Shown in pieces: positions 48,154 to 57,914 of a DNA stretch of 64,000 nt (position 1 is its first letter; each line of letters starts with the position of its first letter). The notes under the pieces were generated by a model, which was given only the letters and a program-made list of their open reading frames with translations, searched no databases and was not told the origin of the DNA. Origin of the DNA: Asaia bogorensis. GTDB lineage: Bacteria; Pseudomonadota; Alphaproteobacteria; Reyranellales; Reyranellaceae. Both the position numbers and the translations under genes were made by a program. The DNA is taken from positions 1-64,000 of the forward strand of contig CAMDQJ010000003.1 of the NCBI GenBank assembly GCA_945905835.1, read 5' to 3'.

Positions 48154-49110
48154 ATGTCCGACCTCCCCAAGCGTGTCCTGATCGACGAGGAAGGCCCCCG
48201 CGAGGGCTTCCAGTCGGAGAAGAGGGCAATACCGGTGGCCGACAAGGTGCGGTTGATCGAGGCGCTGGCCGATACCGGCCTCGAACGCATCGCCTGCGTG
48301 TCCTACGTGAACCCCAAGCGCGTGCCGACCATGGCCGACGCCGAGGAAGTCGCGGCGGCGATCCGGCGCAAGCCAGGCATCCGCTACAGCGCCCTGTGGC
48401 TCAACCAGCAGGGCCTCGAACGGGCCCTGCGCGGGCCGCTGCACGTCGATGGCGGTGTGCGCGTCACCGCATCGGACACTTTTTCGCGCAAGAATATCGG
48501 CAAGTCGGTGCCCGACGCCATGATCGAGCAGCGCATGTCGCTCAAGACCTTCAAGGACCGCGGCATGCCGGTCGAATGGGGCATCATTCTCGGTGCCTTC
48601 GGCTGCAACTATGAGGGCGAGCTCTCGACCGAGCTGATCCTGCAGCGCGTACAATTGGCGCTCGACGAGGCCGAATTTGCCGGCTTCAAGCTCAAGGGCA
48701 TCAAGCTCACCGACGCCATGGGCTGGGCGACGCCGCAGTCGGTCGAGCGCCTGATCGGCGCCATCCGCAACAAGTGGCCCGACCTCGAGATCGGGCTCCA
48801 CCTGCACGATACGCGCGGCACCGGCATGGCTGCGGCCTATGCCGGCCTGCGCCTGGGCGTGAGCAAGTTCGACGCCTCGATCGCCGGCCTCGGCGGCTGC
48901 CCGTTCGCCGCCACCGATGGCGCGGCGGGCAATATCTGCACCGAGGACTTCGCCTTCATGTGCGAGGAGATGGGCGTCGATACCGGCCTCGACATCGACA
49001 AGCTGATCGAAGTCGCCAAGCTCGCCGAGGAAGTGGTCGGCCGGCCCCTGCCCGGCCATGTCATGCGCGGCGGTACGCTCAAGGCCGCGAAGCAAAAGGT
49101 GGCGGCATGA
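48154..49110 (+). CDS. HMG-CoA lyase-like (DRE-TIM metallolyase) protein
   Basis: VLIDEEGPREGFQSEKRAIPVADKVRLIEALADTGLERIACVSYVNPKRVPTMAD, IGLHLHDTRGTGMAAAYAGLRLGVSKFDASIAGLGGCPFA. Confidence 0.92.
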   Translation: MSDLPKRVLIDEEGPREGFQSEKRAIPVADKVRLIEALADTGLERIACVSYVNPKRVPTMADAEEVAAAIRRKPGIRYSALWLNQQGLERALRGPLHVDGGVRVTASDTFSRKNIGKSVPDAMIEQRMSLKTFKDRGMPVEWGIILGAFGCNYEGELSTELILQRVQLALDEAEFAGFKLKGIKLTDAMGWATPQSVERLIGAIRNKWPDLEIGLHLHDTRGTGMAAAYAGLRLGVSKFDASIAGLGGCPFAATDGAAGNICTEDFAFMCEEMGVDTGLDIDKLIEVAKLAEEVVGRPLPGHVMRGGTLKAAKQKVAA

Positions 49111-49454
49111 ACGTCTCAGCCCTGATTCCCGATTCGACCTACGTCGACGTCGCCTCGGTACCGTGGACCAAAACGCGTTTTCCCGGCATCGACCAGAAGA
49201 TCCTGATGGAGGACAAGACCACCGGGATGGTCACAGTGCTGATGCGCTGGGCCAAAGGCACCAGGCTGCCGAAGCACGAGCATGTCGAGATCGAGCAGAC
49301 CTACGTTCTCGAAGGTTCGTTCTCCGACCACGACGGGACCTGCCGCGCCGGCCAGTATGTCTGGCGCCGCAAGGGCAGCCGGCACGACGCCTGGAGCGAC
49401 GAAGGCGCGCTGATGCTGGCCTTCTTCTTGAGGCCCAACACCTTCTTCGACTAA
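49107..49454 (+). CDS. Cupin domain protein
   Basis: LPKHEHVEIEQTYVLEGSFSDHDGTCRAGQYVWRRKGSRHDAWS. Confidence 0.9.
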   Translation: MNVSALIPDSTYVDVASVPWTKTRFPGIDQKILMEDKTTGMVTVLMRWAKGTRLPKHEHVEIEQTYVLEGSFSDHDGTCRAGQYVWRRKGSRHDAWSDEGALMLAFFLRPNTFFD

Positions 49455-49484
49455 GCAAAAACAACAAGCGGGAGAGACGCGACC

Positions 49485-50669
49485 ATGGCGGGCGTTCTGG
49501 AGGGGATTCGCGTCCTCGATTTCGGCCGGTACATCGCCGGCCCCTTCTGCGGCACCATGCTGGGCGACCTCGGCGCCGAGGTGATCCGCATCGAGAAGCT
49601 CGAAGGCAGCGAGGATCGCTGGGTGACCCCCGTCGTCGAGGGCGGCGAAGGCTCGATGTTCCTCCAGATGGGCCGCAACAAGCTCGGCCTGACGCTCAAT
49701 CCGATGAAGCCGGCCGGCCGCGAGATCGTGAAGAAGCTGGTGGCAACGGCGGACGTGGTGATCGCCAACCTGCCCTACGGAGACCTGCAGAAAATGGGCA
49801 TAGACTACGACACCATCGCAGCCATCAACCCGCGCATCATTCTCGCCACCACCTCGACCTTCGGCTCGGAAGGCCCCTACGCCACACGCGTCGGCTTCGA
49901 CACGATCGGCCAAGCGATGTCCGGCGCCATGCACTTGTCCGGCAACGGCGAGGTGCCGACACGCATGAATGCGCCTTATGTCGATTTCGGCACCGCACTG
50001 CTCAACACCGTAGGCGTGCTGGCCGCGCTGATGGACCGCGCCAAGAGCGGCAAGGGTCAGAAGGTCGAGACGGCCCTGCTGCGCACCGCCGTCAACATCA
50101 CCAACAGCCATCTGATCGAGCAGGCCATGCTCAACCTCAACCGCGTGGCCACGCTCAATCGCGGCTTCACCGCCGGCCCATCCGACACGTTTAAGTGCAA
50201 GGACGGCTGGATCTACGCCATGACCATCGGCCAGCCGCTGTTCGTGCGCTGGTGCAAGCTGATGGGCGATGAGGGCTTGGCCAAGGACGCGCGCTTCAAC
50301 GACGACCTGGCGCGCGGCGACAACGGCGAGGCGCTGTCGGCGATCATGCAGAAATGGTGCGACAGCCGCTCCGTCGCCGAGGCGCTGGCCGCCCTGGAGG
50401 CCAATCGCATTCCCGCCGGGCCGGTCTACACGCCGCAGCAGACCCTCGACGACAAACACGTCCAGGAGGCCAAGTTCTTCCATCCAATGGACTATCCAGG
50501 CGCTGCCAAGCCGATACCGGTGCTGCAGGAGCCGGTGAAGCTGTCGCGCACGCCGCTCACCATCCGCCATCGGGCGCCGACGCTCGGCGAACATACCGAT
50601 CAGATCCTGCGGGAACTTGGTTACGAGCCCGCCGTTATTGCCCAGTTGAGGGCCGAACGGGTCGTTTAA
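49485..50669 (+). CDS. CaiB/BaiF family CoA transferase
   Basis: LEGIRVLDFGRYIAGPFCGTMLGDLGAEVIRIEKLEGSEDR, MGRNKLGLTLNPMKPAGREIVKKLVATADVVIANL. Confidence 0.95.
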   Translation: MAGVLEGIRVLDFGRYIAGPFCGTMLGDLGAEVIRIEKLEGSEDRWVTPVVEGGEGSMFLQMGRNKLGLTLNPMKPAGREIVKKLVATADVVIANLPYGDLQKMGIDYDTIAAINPRIILATTSTFGSEGPYATRVGFDTIGQAMSGAMHLSGNGEVPTRMNAPYVDFGTALLNTVGVLAALMDRAKSGKGQKVETALLRTAVNITNSHLIEQAMLNLNRVATLNRGFTAGPSDTFKCKDGWIYAMTIGQPLFVRWCKLMGDEGLAKDARFNDDLARGDNGEALSAIMQKWCDSRSVAEALAALEANRIPAGPVYTPQQTLDDKHVQEAKFFHPMDYPGAAKPIPVLQEPVKLSRTPLTIRHRAPTLGEHTDQILRELGYEPAVIAQLRAERVV

Positions 50670-50735
50670 GCCTCTGAAATTCAAGGGTGATCCGGCGCCG
50701 CCTCAGGCCGTATAATGGCGATGGGGACAGACTTA

Positions 50736-51433
50736 ATGGGCAGGTTGTTGATTGCCGTCATCGTGATGGTGCTGGCCGGGCGGGCCGTAGCCGCCGCGGA
50801 CGACTTTCCCTACCCGCAGACCGTCACTTTTTCGGCGACACGCAATGGCGAGCAGATCGGCCTCCATACCCTCACCTTCGCCGGCAACAGCGCGCAACGG
50901 ATTGTCACGGTCTCAGTCGACATCGCCGTCAAGATCGCCGGCGTCACCGCCTATCGCTACACGCATCGCAGCAAGGAAATCTGGGCTGGCGACCAGCTCC
51001 AGTCGCTGGCCAAACCGACGACAATGGCACGCGCTACGTCCTGAAAGTCGAACGTGCCGGCGACGCGCTGGCCGTCGAGAACGAGGAGATCCTGCCGATC
51101 GTCCAGGCGGAGGCGTTCGACCAGGGTCTGCCGCAGCGGCAGGTCGTGAAGGAAGTCATCCCCGGCAACGTGATGCTGACATCGCACTGGAACACGCGCC
51201 AAGCCAGCCAGTCGGTGCTGCTCAACACGCAACATGGCGTTCGCTCCAATATCCAGGTGTCCAAGATCGGCCGCGAGAACGTGCGCACCAGCACGCGCGC
51301 CGTCGAGGCGACGCACTACCGCTACAGCGGCGACGTCAGGATGGACCAGTGGTTCGACGACAAGGGCCGCTGGGTGAAGGCGAGTTTCGCCGCTTCCGAC
51401 GGCTCGGTGATCGAGTACACTCTGCAGGAATGA
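50736..51433 (+). pseudogene. DUF6134-like secreted protein, single-base frameshift
   Basis: MGRLLIAVIVMVLAGRAVAAADDFPYPQTVTFSATRNGEQIGLHTLTF..YRYTHRSKEIWAGDQLQSLA / TDDNGTRYVLKVERAGDALAVENEE.. lie in two frames, switch ~51012. Confidence 0.75.
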
Positions 51434-51804
51434 GTCCTGCCGACCGCTTCGCCCTTCTGAACCAGCTCATCGCCGCCGATTCCGACCTCGTCCGGCGCGG
51501 ACGCTGGCTCGCTGTCGACTGCCGCGTCGATATCGGCGCCGAGCCGTTTTTCCTTTCCATACGCGAGGGCGCCCTCGCCGCCCTCGATCGCGGCCCCGGG
51601 CTGATGCGTTCCACCGCCTTTACCGTTCGCGGCAGCGACGAGGCGTGGACCGAGCACTGGAAGCCCGTACCCGCGCCGGGCTGGCACGACCTGTTCGCGC
51701 TCACCAAGCGCGGCGCCGCCTCGATGGACGGCGACCTGCGGCCGCTGCTGCAGAACCTGCAGTACTTCAAGGATCTGCTGGCATTGCCGCGCGGGGCGAG
51801 CTGA
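51430..51804 (+). CDS. Hypothetical protein, possible SCP2-like sterol-transfer fold
   Basis: FFLSIREGALAALDRGPGLMRSTAFTVRGSDEAWTEHW..GDLRPLLQNLQYFKDLLAL; ATG overlaps the upstream stop. Confidence 0.6.
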   Translation: MSPADRFALLNQLIAADSDLVRRGRWLAVDCRVDIGAEPFFLSIREGALAALDRGPGLMRSTAFTVRGSDEAWTEHWKPVPAPGWHDLFALTKRGAASMDGDLRPLLQNLQYFKDLLALPRGAS

Positions 51805-52664
51805 TGGCGCCGAAGCTCGATCCCATGGTCGGCCGCTACGTGCGGCTCGACATCGACGGCGTCGGCCATCGCATCTACTTCGAGGAAGCCGGCCCCAAAT
51901 CGGACGGGGGCATTCCGCTGATCTGCCTGCACACCGCCGGCGCCGACAACCGGCAATACCGCCATCTGCTGGCCGACCCCGAGATCACCAGCCGCTTCCG
52001 CGTGCTCGCCTTCGACATGCCGTGGCACGGCAAGTCGACACCGCCTGACGGCTGGGAACGCCAAGAATACAGGCTGACGACGGCGTCCTACACGGCAGCC
52101 ATCCGCGCCTTCTGCAAGGCCATGGAACTCGACAAGCCGGTCGTCATGGGCTGCTCGATCGGCGGGCGTATCGTGCTCAACCTCGCCATCGCCCATGCCG
52201 CCGAATTCCGCGCCCTGATCGCCCTCGAGGCTGCCGATTTCCAGCAGCCCTGGTACGACACGAGCTGGCTGCACCGGCCCGACGTGCATGGCGGCGAGGT
52301 CTGTGCCGCCCTTGTCTCCGGCCTGATCGCGCCGCAGAGCCCGACTGTCAGTCGCCATGAGACGCTGTGGGGCTACATGCAAAGCGGGCCGGGCATCTTC
52401 AAGGGCGATCTCTATTTTTATCGGGTCGACGGCGACCTGCGTGAGAAAGTGAAGACCATCGATACCAGGGTCTGCCCGCTCTACCTGCTGACCGGCGAAT
52501 ACGATTTCTCCTGCACCTCGGAAGACACGCTGCGCACGGCGTTGCAGATACCCGGCGTCGAGGTGCAGATCATGAAGGAAGTCGGCCACTTCCCGATGAG
52601 CGAGAACCCGGCCCAGTTCCGCAAGTACATCCTGCCGGTGCTGGACAGGATCGCCGGCGCCTAG
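51804..52664 (+). CDS. Alpha/beta hydrolase
   Basis: ICLHTAGADNRQYRHLLAD, VLAFDMPWHGKSTPPDGW, VVMGCSIGGRIVLNLA nucleophile elbow, VGHFPMSE. Confidence 0.93.
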   Translation: MAPKLDPMVGRYVRLDIDGVGHRIYFEEAGPKSDGGIPLICLHTAGADNRQYRHLLADPEITSRFRVLAFDMPWHGKSTPPDGWERQEYRLTTASYTAAIRAFCKAMELDKPVVMGCSIGGRIVLNLAIAHAAEFRALIALEAADFQQPWYDTSWLHRPDVHGGEVCAALVSGLIAPQSPTVSRHETLWGYMQSGPGIFKGDLYFYRVDGDLREKVKTIDTRVCPLYLLTGEYDFSCTSEDTLRTALQIPGVEVQIMKEVGHFPMSENPAQFRKYILPVLDRIAGA

Positions 52665-53289
52665 CGCCGCGTGTCGAACGCAAGCCTGACAGCAAGGCCT
52701 GCAAATACGGTTCCAAGCACAAGCTGAGGCAGCCGGTTGAGGCCGCCGCCGCCGGAGAACGTCTGGCCAAGACGGCTGGCCGTCATGATGACCGCACCGT
52801 TGACGAACAAGCCGATCAGATTGAGCACGCTCGCCAGCAGAATGATCTGCAGCGCAACGCAGTCCGCCTCCGGACGCACGAATTGCGGGAACAGCGCCAG
52901 GACGAACAGGGCCGTCTTGGGATTGAGCAGGTTGGTCAGGAGGCCCTGCCAGAACATCGTTCCGATCGGATAGCGGCGCAATCCGGCGATGGGCGCGAGC
53001 GCTGTCGCGGCCGAGCGAAAGGTCTTCCACGCCAGATAGAGCAGGTAGACCGCGCCCACATAGCGCACCACGTCGTAGGCAAGCGGAACGGCGAGGAACA
53101 ACTGCGAGAGGCCAAAGGCCGCAGCCAGCGCATGACAGTAGGTGCCGGCCTGGATGCCGACGAGCGTCGCAAAGCCGGCGGCCCTGCCCTGACTGACACT
53201 GCCGAGGCGATGAGCAGCATATCGGGCCTGGGGGTGGCCGTGAGCGCCAGGCAAGCCGTGGCGAAAAGGACGAGGGTCGAGAGATCCAA
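52661..53289 (-). pseudogene. LysE family translocator, frameshifted near the N terminus
   Basis: MDLSTLVLFATACLALTATPRPDMLLIAS in one frame, SVSQGRAAGFATLVGIQAGTYCHALAAAFGLSQLF.. in another; switch ~53205. Confidence 0.85.
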
Positions 53290-53302
53290 GCGACGCTCCC
53301 CG

Positions 53303-53773
53303 TCAGAGAATCTGAAACACCTCGTAGACCGGCCCGCCCGGATCGCGCCGGCCGGTCGCCACGCAGACGATACGATTGAGGAAGCGGTATTTCTCCGACG
53401 AGGTCTCGAACCACGGGGTCGAGCGGAAATAATACTGGCTGGGATCGACCTTCTCGCCCTTGTTGAGCTGGTCGATGACCCATTGCGGCCCGTGCCGCAT
53501 GCCGCGATAGCTCATGTAGACGAGATGGCCGTCGTCGGTCTTGAGCGTCAGCCGCACGTCGAGTTGCAGGATGCCGTCGCGCCGCAGCAGCAACCAGTCG
53601 CCAGCCGGCGCCGGAACGACCGTGCCACGCAGTTCCTCACCCTCGAAATGGCCGCCCAGCACCGTGGCGATGCGGCGGCGGCCGTATGGCGTCTCGCCGA
53701 CGTCGGTGACGTCCGGGCTGACGTCGAGCGTCAGGGTGAAGAGGTGGGTCGAGCGCAGGGTCGGTTCGGTCAT
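53303..53773 (-). CDS. DUF3237 domain-containing protein
   Basis: VGETPYGRRRIATVLGGHFEGEELRGTVVPAPAGDWLLLRRDGILQLDVRLTLKTDDGHLVYMSYRG. Confidence 0.93.
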   Translation of the reverse strand: MTEPTLRSTHLFTLTLDVSPDVTDVGETPYGRRRIATVLGGHFEGEELRGTVVPAPAGDWLLLRRDGILQLDVRLTLKTDDGHLVYMSYRGMRHGPQWVIDQLNKGEKVDPSQYYFRSTPWFETSSEKYRFLNRIVCVATGRRDPGGPVYEVFQIL

Positions 53774-53780
53774 CGGTTCC

Positions 53781-55382
53781 TCAGATCTTGGCGGCTCGGC
53801 CTTCCCAGTAGGGCGCCCGCAGTTCGCGCTTCATGATCTTGCCGATGGTGCTGCGCGGGAGCGAGTCTCTAAATTCCACAGCGGTGAGTCGTTGTGTCTT
53901 GCTGAGCTGGCCGTTGGCCCATTCGCGGATGCCTTCGGCCGTCGCTTTCGAGCCCGGCCGCCGCACGCAAAGCGCCATCGGCGATTCGCCCCACTGCTCG
54001 CTCGGCACGCCGATCACCGCCACGTCGATCACCTCGGGATGCTTCAGCAGCAGGACCTCGATGTCGGCGGCGTAAACGTTGAAGCCGCCGGAAATGATCA
54101 TGTCCTTCTTGCGGTCGAGCAGGACGACGAAGCCGTCCTCGTCGAGCTTGCCCATGTCGCCGGACTTGAAGAACAGCCGGCCGCTTCGGTCGTACCAGAA
54201 CAGCTCGCGAGTCTTCTCGGCCTGCTTGTAGTAGCCCTTCATCATCATCGGCGCCCGTCCGGCGATCTCGCCGACCTCCCCCGCCGCGATCTCCCCGCCC
54301 TGCTCATCCAAAAACTTCAGCTCGACGCCCTCGCTCGGCTTGCCGACGGTATGGAGCTTGTCGGGGAAAAGGTTGGCCTCGAGCATGCAGCTGCCGCCGC
54401 CCTCGGTGAGGCCGTAGATCTCGATCAGCCGTCCAGGCCAGCGCGCGAGACAATCGGCCTTGATCTGGGCGCGCAACGGCGCGCTGGTCGACAGCTTGCA
54501 CTTGAAGGCCGAGAGGTCGTACTTGCCGAAATCGGGATGCGCCAGGATGCGCTGGTACTGCACCGGCACCAGCATGGCATGCGTCACGCGCTCGGCCTGC
54601 GCCAATTCGAGAAATTTGACGATGTCGAAGCGGCGCATCAGCACCGCAGTGCCGCCGACGCCCAGGGTCGTGATCAGGGCTACCAGCGTGGTGTTGGAAT
54701 AAAGCGGCGTCGACACCAGCGAGACTGACTCGGGCGAAAAGTCGAAACCCACCCACTTGACCCAAAGCTGGCTGCGCAGGGCGTGCGAATGGAGGATGCC
54801 CTTGGGCAGGCCGGTCGTGCCCGAGCTGTAGATGATGTTGAAATCGTCGAGAGGGGCGATGGCCTCGTCGAACGGCGCGTCGCTGGCTTCGGCCAGCCAG
54901 GCCTCGAAGCCCTGCCAACCCGGCCGGGCGAAGTCGTAGGCTATGCGGCCGCCCTTCAGCAGCTTGCCGAGGTGCTCCTCGTAGGGCTCGACCAGCGGCC
55001 GGTACCGCTCGGACACGAACAGCATCTTGGCGTCGCAGTCGTCGACCATCTTTTCCAGCGCATCGGCCGCCGCCATGGTCGAGAGCGGCACGACGCAGAC
55101 GCCGGCGCGCAGGCCACCCATGAAGGTTTCGAGGTATTCGATGGAGTTGGCCGCCAGGATCGCGATCTTGTCGCCGCGCCTCAGCCCCAGATCGCCAAGC
55201 CGGCGCGCGATCCTGTTCAGGCGCTTGTCGAAGGCGCTCCAGGTCCGCGTGTCGCCATCGCACTTCACCACGACCCTGTCCGGCCACTGCGCCGCGTGGC
55301 GCGCGATCATGTGCGGCAGCGAAGCGAAGTCCGGCATGCCATCGACATCGGGCTGCGGCACGATAGTCTGGTCGGGACTCAT
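53781..55382 (-). CDS. AMP-dependent acyl-CoA synthetase
   Basis: IIYSSGTTGLPKGILHSH, IEIYGLTEGGGSCML, FKSGDMGKLDEDGFVVLLDRKKDMIISGGFNVYAADIEVLLLKHP. Confidence 0.95.
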   Translation of the reverse strand: MSPDQTIVPQPDVDGMPDFASLPHMIARHAAQWPDRVVVKCDGDTRTWSAFDKRLNRIARRLGDLGLRRGDKIAILAANSIEYLETFMGGLRAGVCVVPLSTMAAADALEKMVDDCDAKMLFVSERYRPLVEPYEEHLGKLLKGGRIAYDFARPGWQGFEAWLAEASDAPFDEAIAPLDDFNIIYSSGTTGLPKGILHSHALRSQLWVKWVGFDFSPESVSLVSTPLYSNTTLVALITTLGVGGTAVLMRRFDIVKFLELAQAERVTHAMLVPVQYQRILAHPDFGKYDLSAFKCKLSTSAPLRAQIKADCLARWPGRLIEIYGLTEGGGSCMLEANLFPDKLHTVGKPSEGVELKFLDEQGGEIAAGEVGEIAGRAPMMMKGYYKQAEKTRELFWYDRSGRLFFKSGDMGKLDEDGFVVLLDRKKDMIISGGFNVYAADIEVLLLKHPEVIDVAVIGVPSEQWGESPMALCVRRPGSKATAEGIREWANGQLSKTQRLTAVEFRDSLPRSTIGKIMKRELRAPYWEGRAAKI

Positions 55383-55391
55383 CGCGACTGC

Positions 55392-55799
55392 CTACTTCTT
55401 GGGTTCGACCGTCGCCACCGGACCGCCGGCCTTCTTCCAGGCGCTCAAACCGCCCTCGAGATGGGCCACCGGTGTCAGGCCCATGTCCTGCGCCGTCTTG
55501 GTCGCCATCGCCGAGCGCCAAGCGCCGGCGCAGAAGAACACGAATTTATTGCCGGTCTGGAAATAATCCTTGGCGTAGGGGCTCTGCGGATCGATCCACA
55601 TCTCCAGCATGCCGCGCGTGACGTTGATGGCGCCGGGAATGGTGCCGTCGCGCCACAGCTCGCGTGGATCGCGGATGTCGATGAAGGTGACGCCGGGCTG
55701 GCCGACCAGCTTCATCGCCTCGGCGACAGGCACGGTCTCGACCTCGCCCATGGCCTCGTCGACCATCTGCTGCACGGTCTTCTTGATCTGGAGCGGCAT
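55392..55799 (-). CDS. Rhodanese-like domain protein
   Basis: VTFIDIRDPRELWRDGTIPGAINVTRGMLEMW, FVFFCAGAWRSAMATKTAQDMGL. Confidence 0.93.
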   Translation of the reverse strand: MPLQIKKTVQQMVDEAMGEVETVPVAEAMKLVGQPGVTFIDIRDPRELWRDGTIPGAINVTRGMLEMWIDPQSPYAKDYFQTGNKFVFFCAGAWRSAMATKTAQDMGLTPVAHLEGGLSAWKKAGGPVATVEPKK

Positions 55800-55801
55800 C
55801 T

Positions 55802-57847
55802 CTATTTCTCCGGAACCTGCTGGGCGAGTTCGGCCAACCATACATCGGGACTGCCGTCGGAGGGCGCCCGCCAGTCGCCGCGCGGCGACAGCGAGCCGCC
55901 CGACGAAATCTTCGGGCCGTTGGGCAGTGCCGAGCGCTTGAACTGGTTGTGGAAGAAGCGGTTGAGGAACAGACCCAGCCACTTCTTGATCTCGGCCATC
56001 GTGAAAGCCCGCTTCGATCCGGCCGGAACGTTCGCCGGCCACGCGCCCTTGTCGACATCGTGCCAGGCATTCCAGGACAGGAAGGCGATCTTCGACGGTC
56101 GGTAACCGAGCCGCGTGAGGTAGTAGAGGTTGAAGTCCTGCAGGGCATACGGGCCGACCGACTGCTCGGTCGACTGGATCGCGCGTCCGTCGCCGGCCGG
56201 AATCAGTTCCGGCGAAATCTCGGTGTCGAGGATGTCGTGCAGGGTCGCTGCGGTGCCCTTGTCGACGTCGCCAGACGCCGCGACGAAACGGATGAGGTGC
56301 TGGATCAGCGTCTTGGAGACCGAGCCGTTGGGATTGTAGTGGGACATGTGATCGCCCACGCCGTAGGTGCACCATCCCAGTCCCAGCTCCGAAAGATCGC
56401 CGGTGCCTACCACCATGCCGCCGTGCTGGTTGGCGAGGCGGAACAGGTAGTCGGTGCGCAGACCCGCCTGCACGTTCTCGAAGGTGACGTCGTAGACCTT
56501 CTTGCCGCTGCCGAAGGGATGGCCGATATCCTTAAGCATCTGCGTGGCCGACGGCTTGATGTCGATTTCCGCCGGCGTCACGCCCAGCGACTTCATCAGC
56601 TTCCAGGCATTCTTGTAGGTTTTGTCCGAGGTGCCGAAGCCCGGCATGGTGAAAGCCAGCACCTGCTTGCGGTCGAGGCCCAGCAGGTCCATCGCCCGGC
56701 AGGTCACCAGCAGCGCATGGGTCGAATCGAGGCCCCCCGACACGCCGATGATGGCACGCTTGGTGCGGCTCGACTGCAGGCGCTGGGCCAGGCCCTGGAC
56801 CTGGATGTTGTAGGCCTCGTAGCAATTGTCGCGCAGCTTGGCCGGGTCGGACGGCACATAGGGAAAGCGCTCTATGGCGCGCTGCAGCGGCACGCTCTTC
56901 TTCGGTGCATCGAGCTGGAACGTCAGCGCGCGGAACCGCGTCACGCGCGCGCCCTCGTTGGCCGCGCAGTCGGCGAAGGCGTTGTAGCGCAGCCGCTCCT
57001 GGCGGATGCGACCGAGGTCGATGTCGGCCTGGATGACGACCGATTCCTTGGCGAAGCGTTCGGACTCCGCCAGCTGGTCGCCGCATTCGAAGATTGCGGC
57101 GTGCCCGTCCCAGGCGAGATCGGTCGTCGATTCGCCCGCACCCGATGCCGAATAGGCATAGGCCGCGACGGCACGCGACGACTGGCTGCCGCACAGCAGC
57201 CGGCGCGTCTCGGCCTTGCCGATGGTGATGTTGCTGGCCGACAGGTTCACCAGCACTTCGGCACCGGCGAGGGCCGCGTGGCTCGAGGGCGGCACCGGCA
57301 CCCAGATGTCCTCGCAGATCTCGACATGGAAGGTGAACGGCACGCTGCCGGTCGAGCGGAACAGAAAATCCGTGCCGAACGGCACCGTCTGGTCGGCGAG
57401 CCTGATCTCGGGCTCCAGCACGTTGGCGCCCGAAACGAAGTGACGCTTCTCGTAGAACTCGCGGTAATTCGGCAGGTAGGTCTTTGGCACCGCGCCCAGG
57501 ATGATACCGCGATGGATGACGATGGCGGTGTTGTAGAGCCGACCGCGCACGCGCAGCGGCGCGCCGACGATCAGGACGGGATTGAGCTTCTTCGAGGCCT
57601 GCACGACGCCAGCGATCGAGCGCTCGACTTCGTCGAGGAGTGCATCCTGCAGCAGCAGGTCCTCGATGGCGTAGGAAGAGAGCCCGAGCTCGGGAAAGAC
57701 CATGAGCGCCACCCCGGCTTTGTCGCCCTTGGCCGCCAGCCGCAGGGTTTCGGCCAGGTTGTACGCCGCGTCGGCAACGCGGGTTCGGGGCACACAGCAG
57801 GCGATGCGCGCGAAGTCGTGGGAATAGAGCGAGTAAAAATCAGGCAT
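55802..57847 (-). CDS. nadE: Glutamine-dependent NAD(+) synthase
   Basis: Nitrilase-like N domain (FPELGLSSYAIEDLL, EICEDIWVP) and synthetase domain (IIGVSGGLDSTHALLVTCRAMDLLGL). Confidence 0.96.
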   Translation of the reverse strand: MPDFYSLYSHDFARIACCVPRTRVADAAYNLAETLRLAAKGDKAGVALMVFPELGLSSYAIEDLLLQDALLDEVERSIAGVVQASKKLNPVLIVGAPLRVRGRLYNTAIVIHRGIILGAVPKTYLPNYREFYEKRHFVSGANVLEPEIRLADQTVPFGTDFLFRSTGSVPFTFHVEICEDIWVPVPPSSHAALAGAEVLVNLSASNITIGKAETRRLLCGSQSSRAVAAYAYSASGAGESTTDLAWDGHAAIFECGDQLAESERFAKESVVIQADIDLGRIRQERLRYNAFADCAANEGARVTRFRALTFQLDAPKKSVPLQRAIERFPYVPSDPAKLRDNCYEAYNIQVQGLAQRLQSSRTKRAIIGVSGGLDSTHALLVTCRAMDLLGLDRKQVLAFTMPGFGTSDKTYKNAWKLMKSLGVTPAEIDIKPSATQMLKDIGHPFGSGKKVYDVTFENVQAGLRTDYLFRLANQHGGMVVGTGDLSELGLGWCTYGVGDHMSHYNPNGSVSKTLIQHLIRFVAASGDVDKGTAATLHDILDTEISPELIPAGDGRAIQSTEQSVGPYALQDFNLYYLTRLGYRPSKIAFLSWNAWHDVDKGAWPANVPAGSKRAFTMAEIKKWLGLFLNRFFHNQFKRSALPNGPKISSGGSLSPRGDWRAPSDGSPDVWLAELAQQVPEK

Positions 57848-57855
57848 TGCGGGGG

Positions 57856-57910
57856 GGCGATGGTGGGCGCGACAGGGATTGAACCTGTGACCCCTGCCAT
57901 GTCAAGACAG
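57856..57910. repeat. 55-bp direct repeat, copy 1 (attachment-site-like partial tRNA-Val)
   Basis: ggcgatggtgggcgcgacagggattgaacctgtgacccctgccatgtcaagacag; identical to 62124-62178; includes the 3' 50 nt of tRNA-Val. Confidence 0.95.
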
Positions 57911-57914
57911 GTCG

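Noticed and set aside
57861-57910. Second functional tRNA-Val
   Set aside because: Lacks the 5' half (acceptor 5' strand, D-arm); only the 3' 50 nt are present, so it is an attachment-site-like duplicate.
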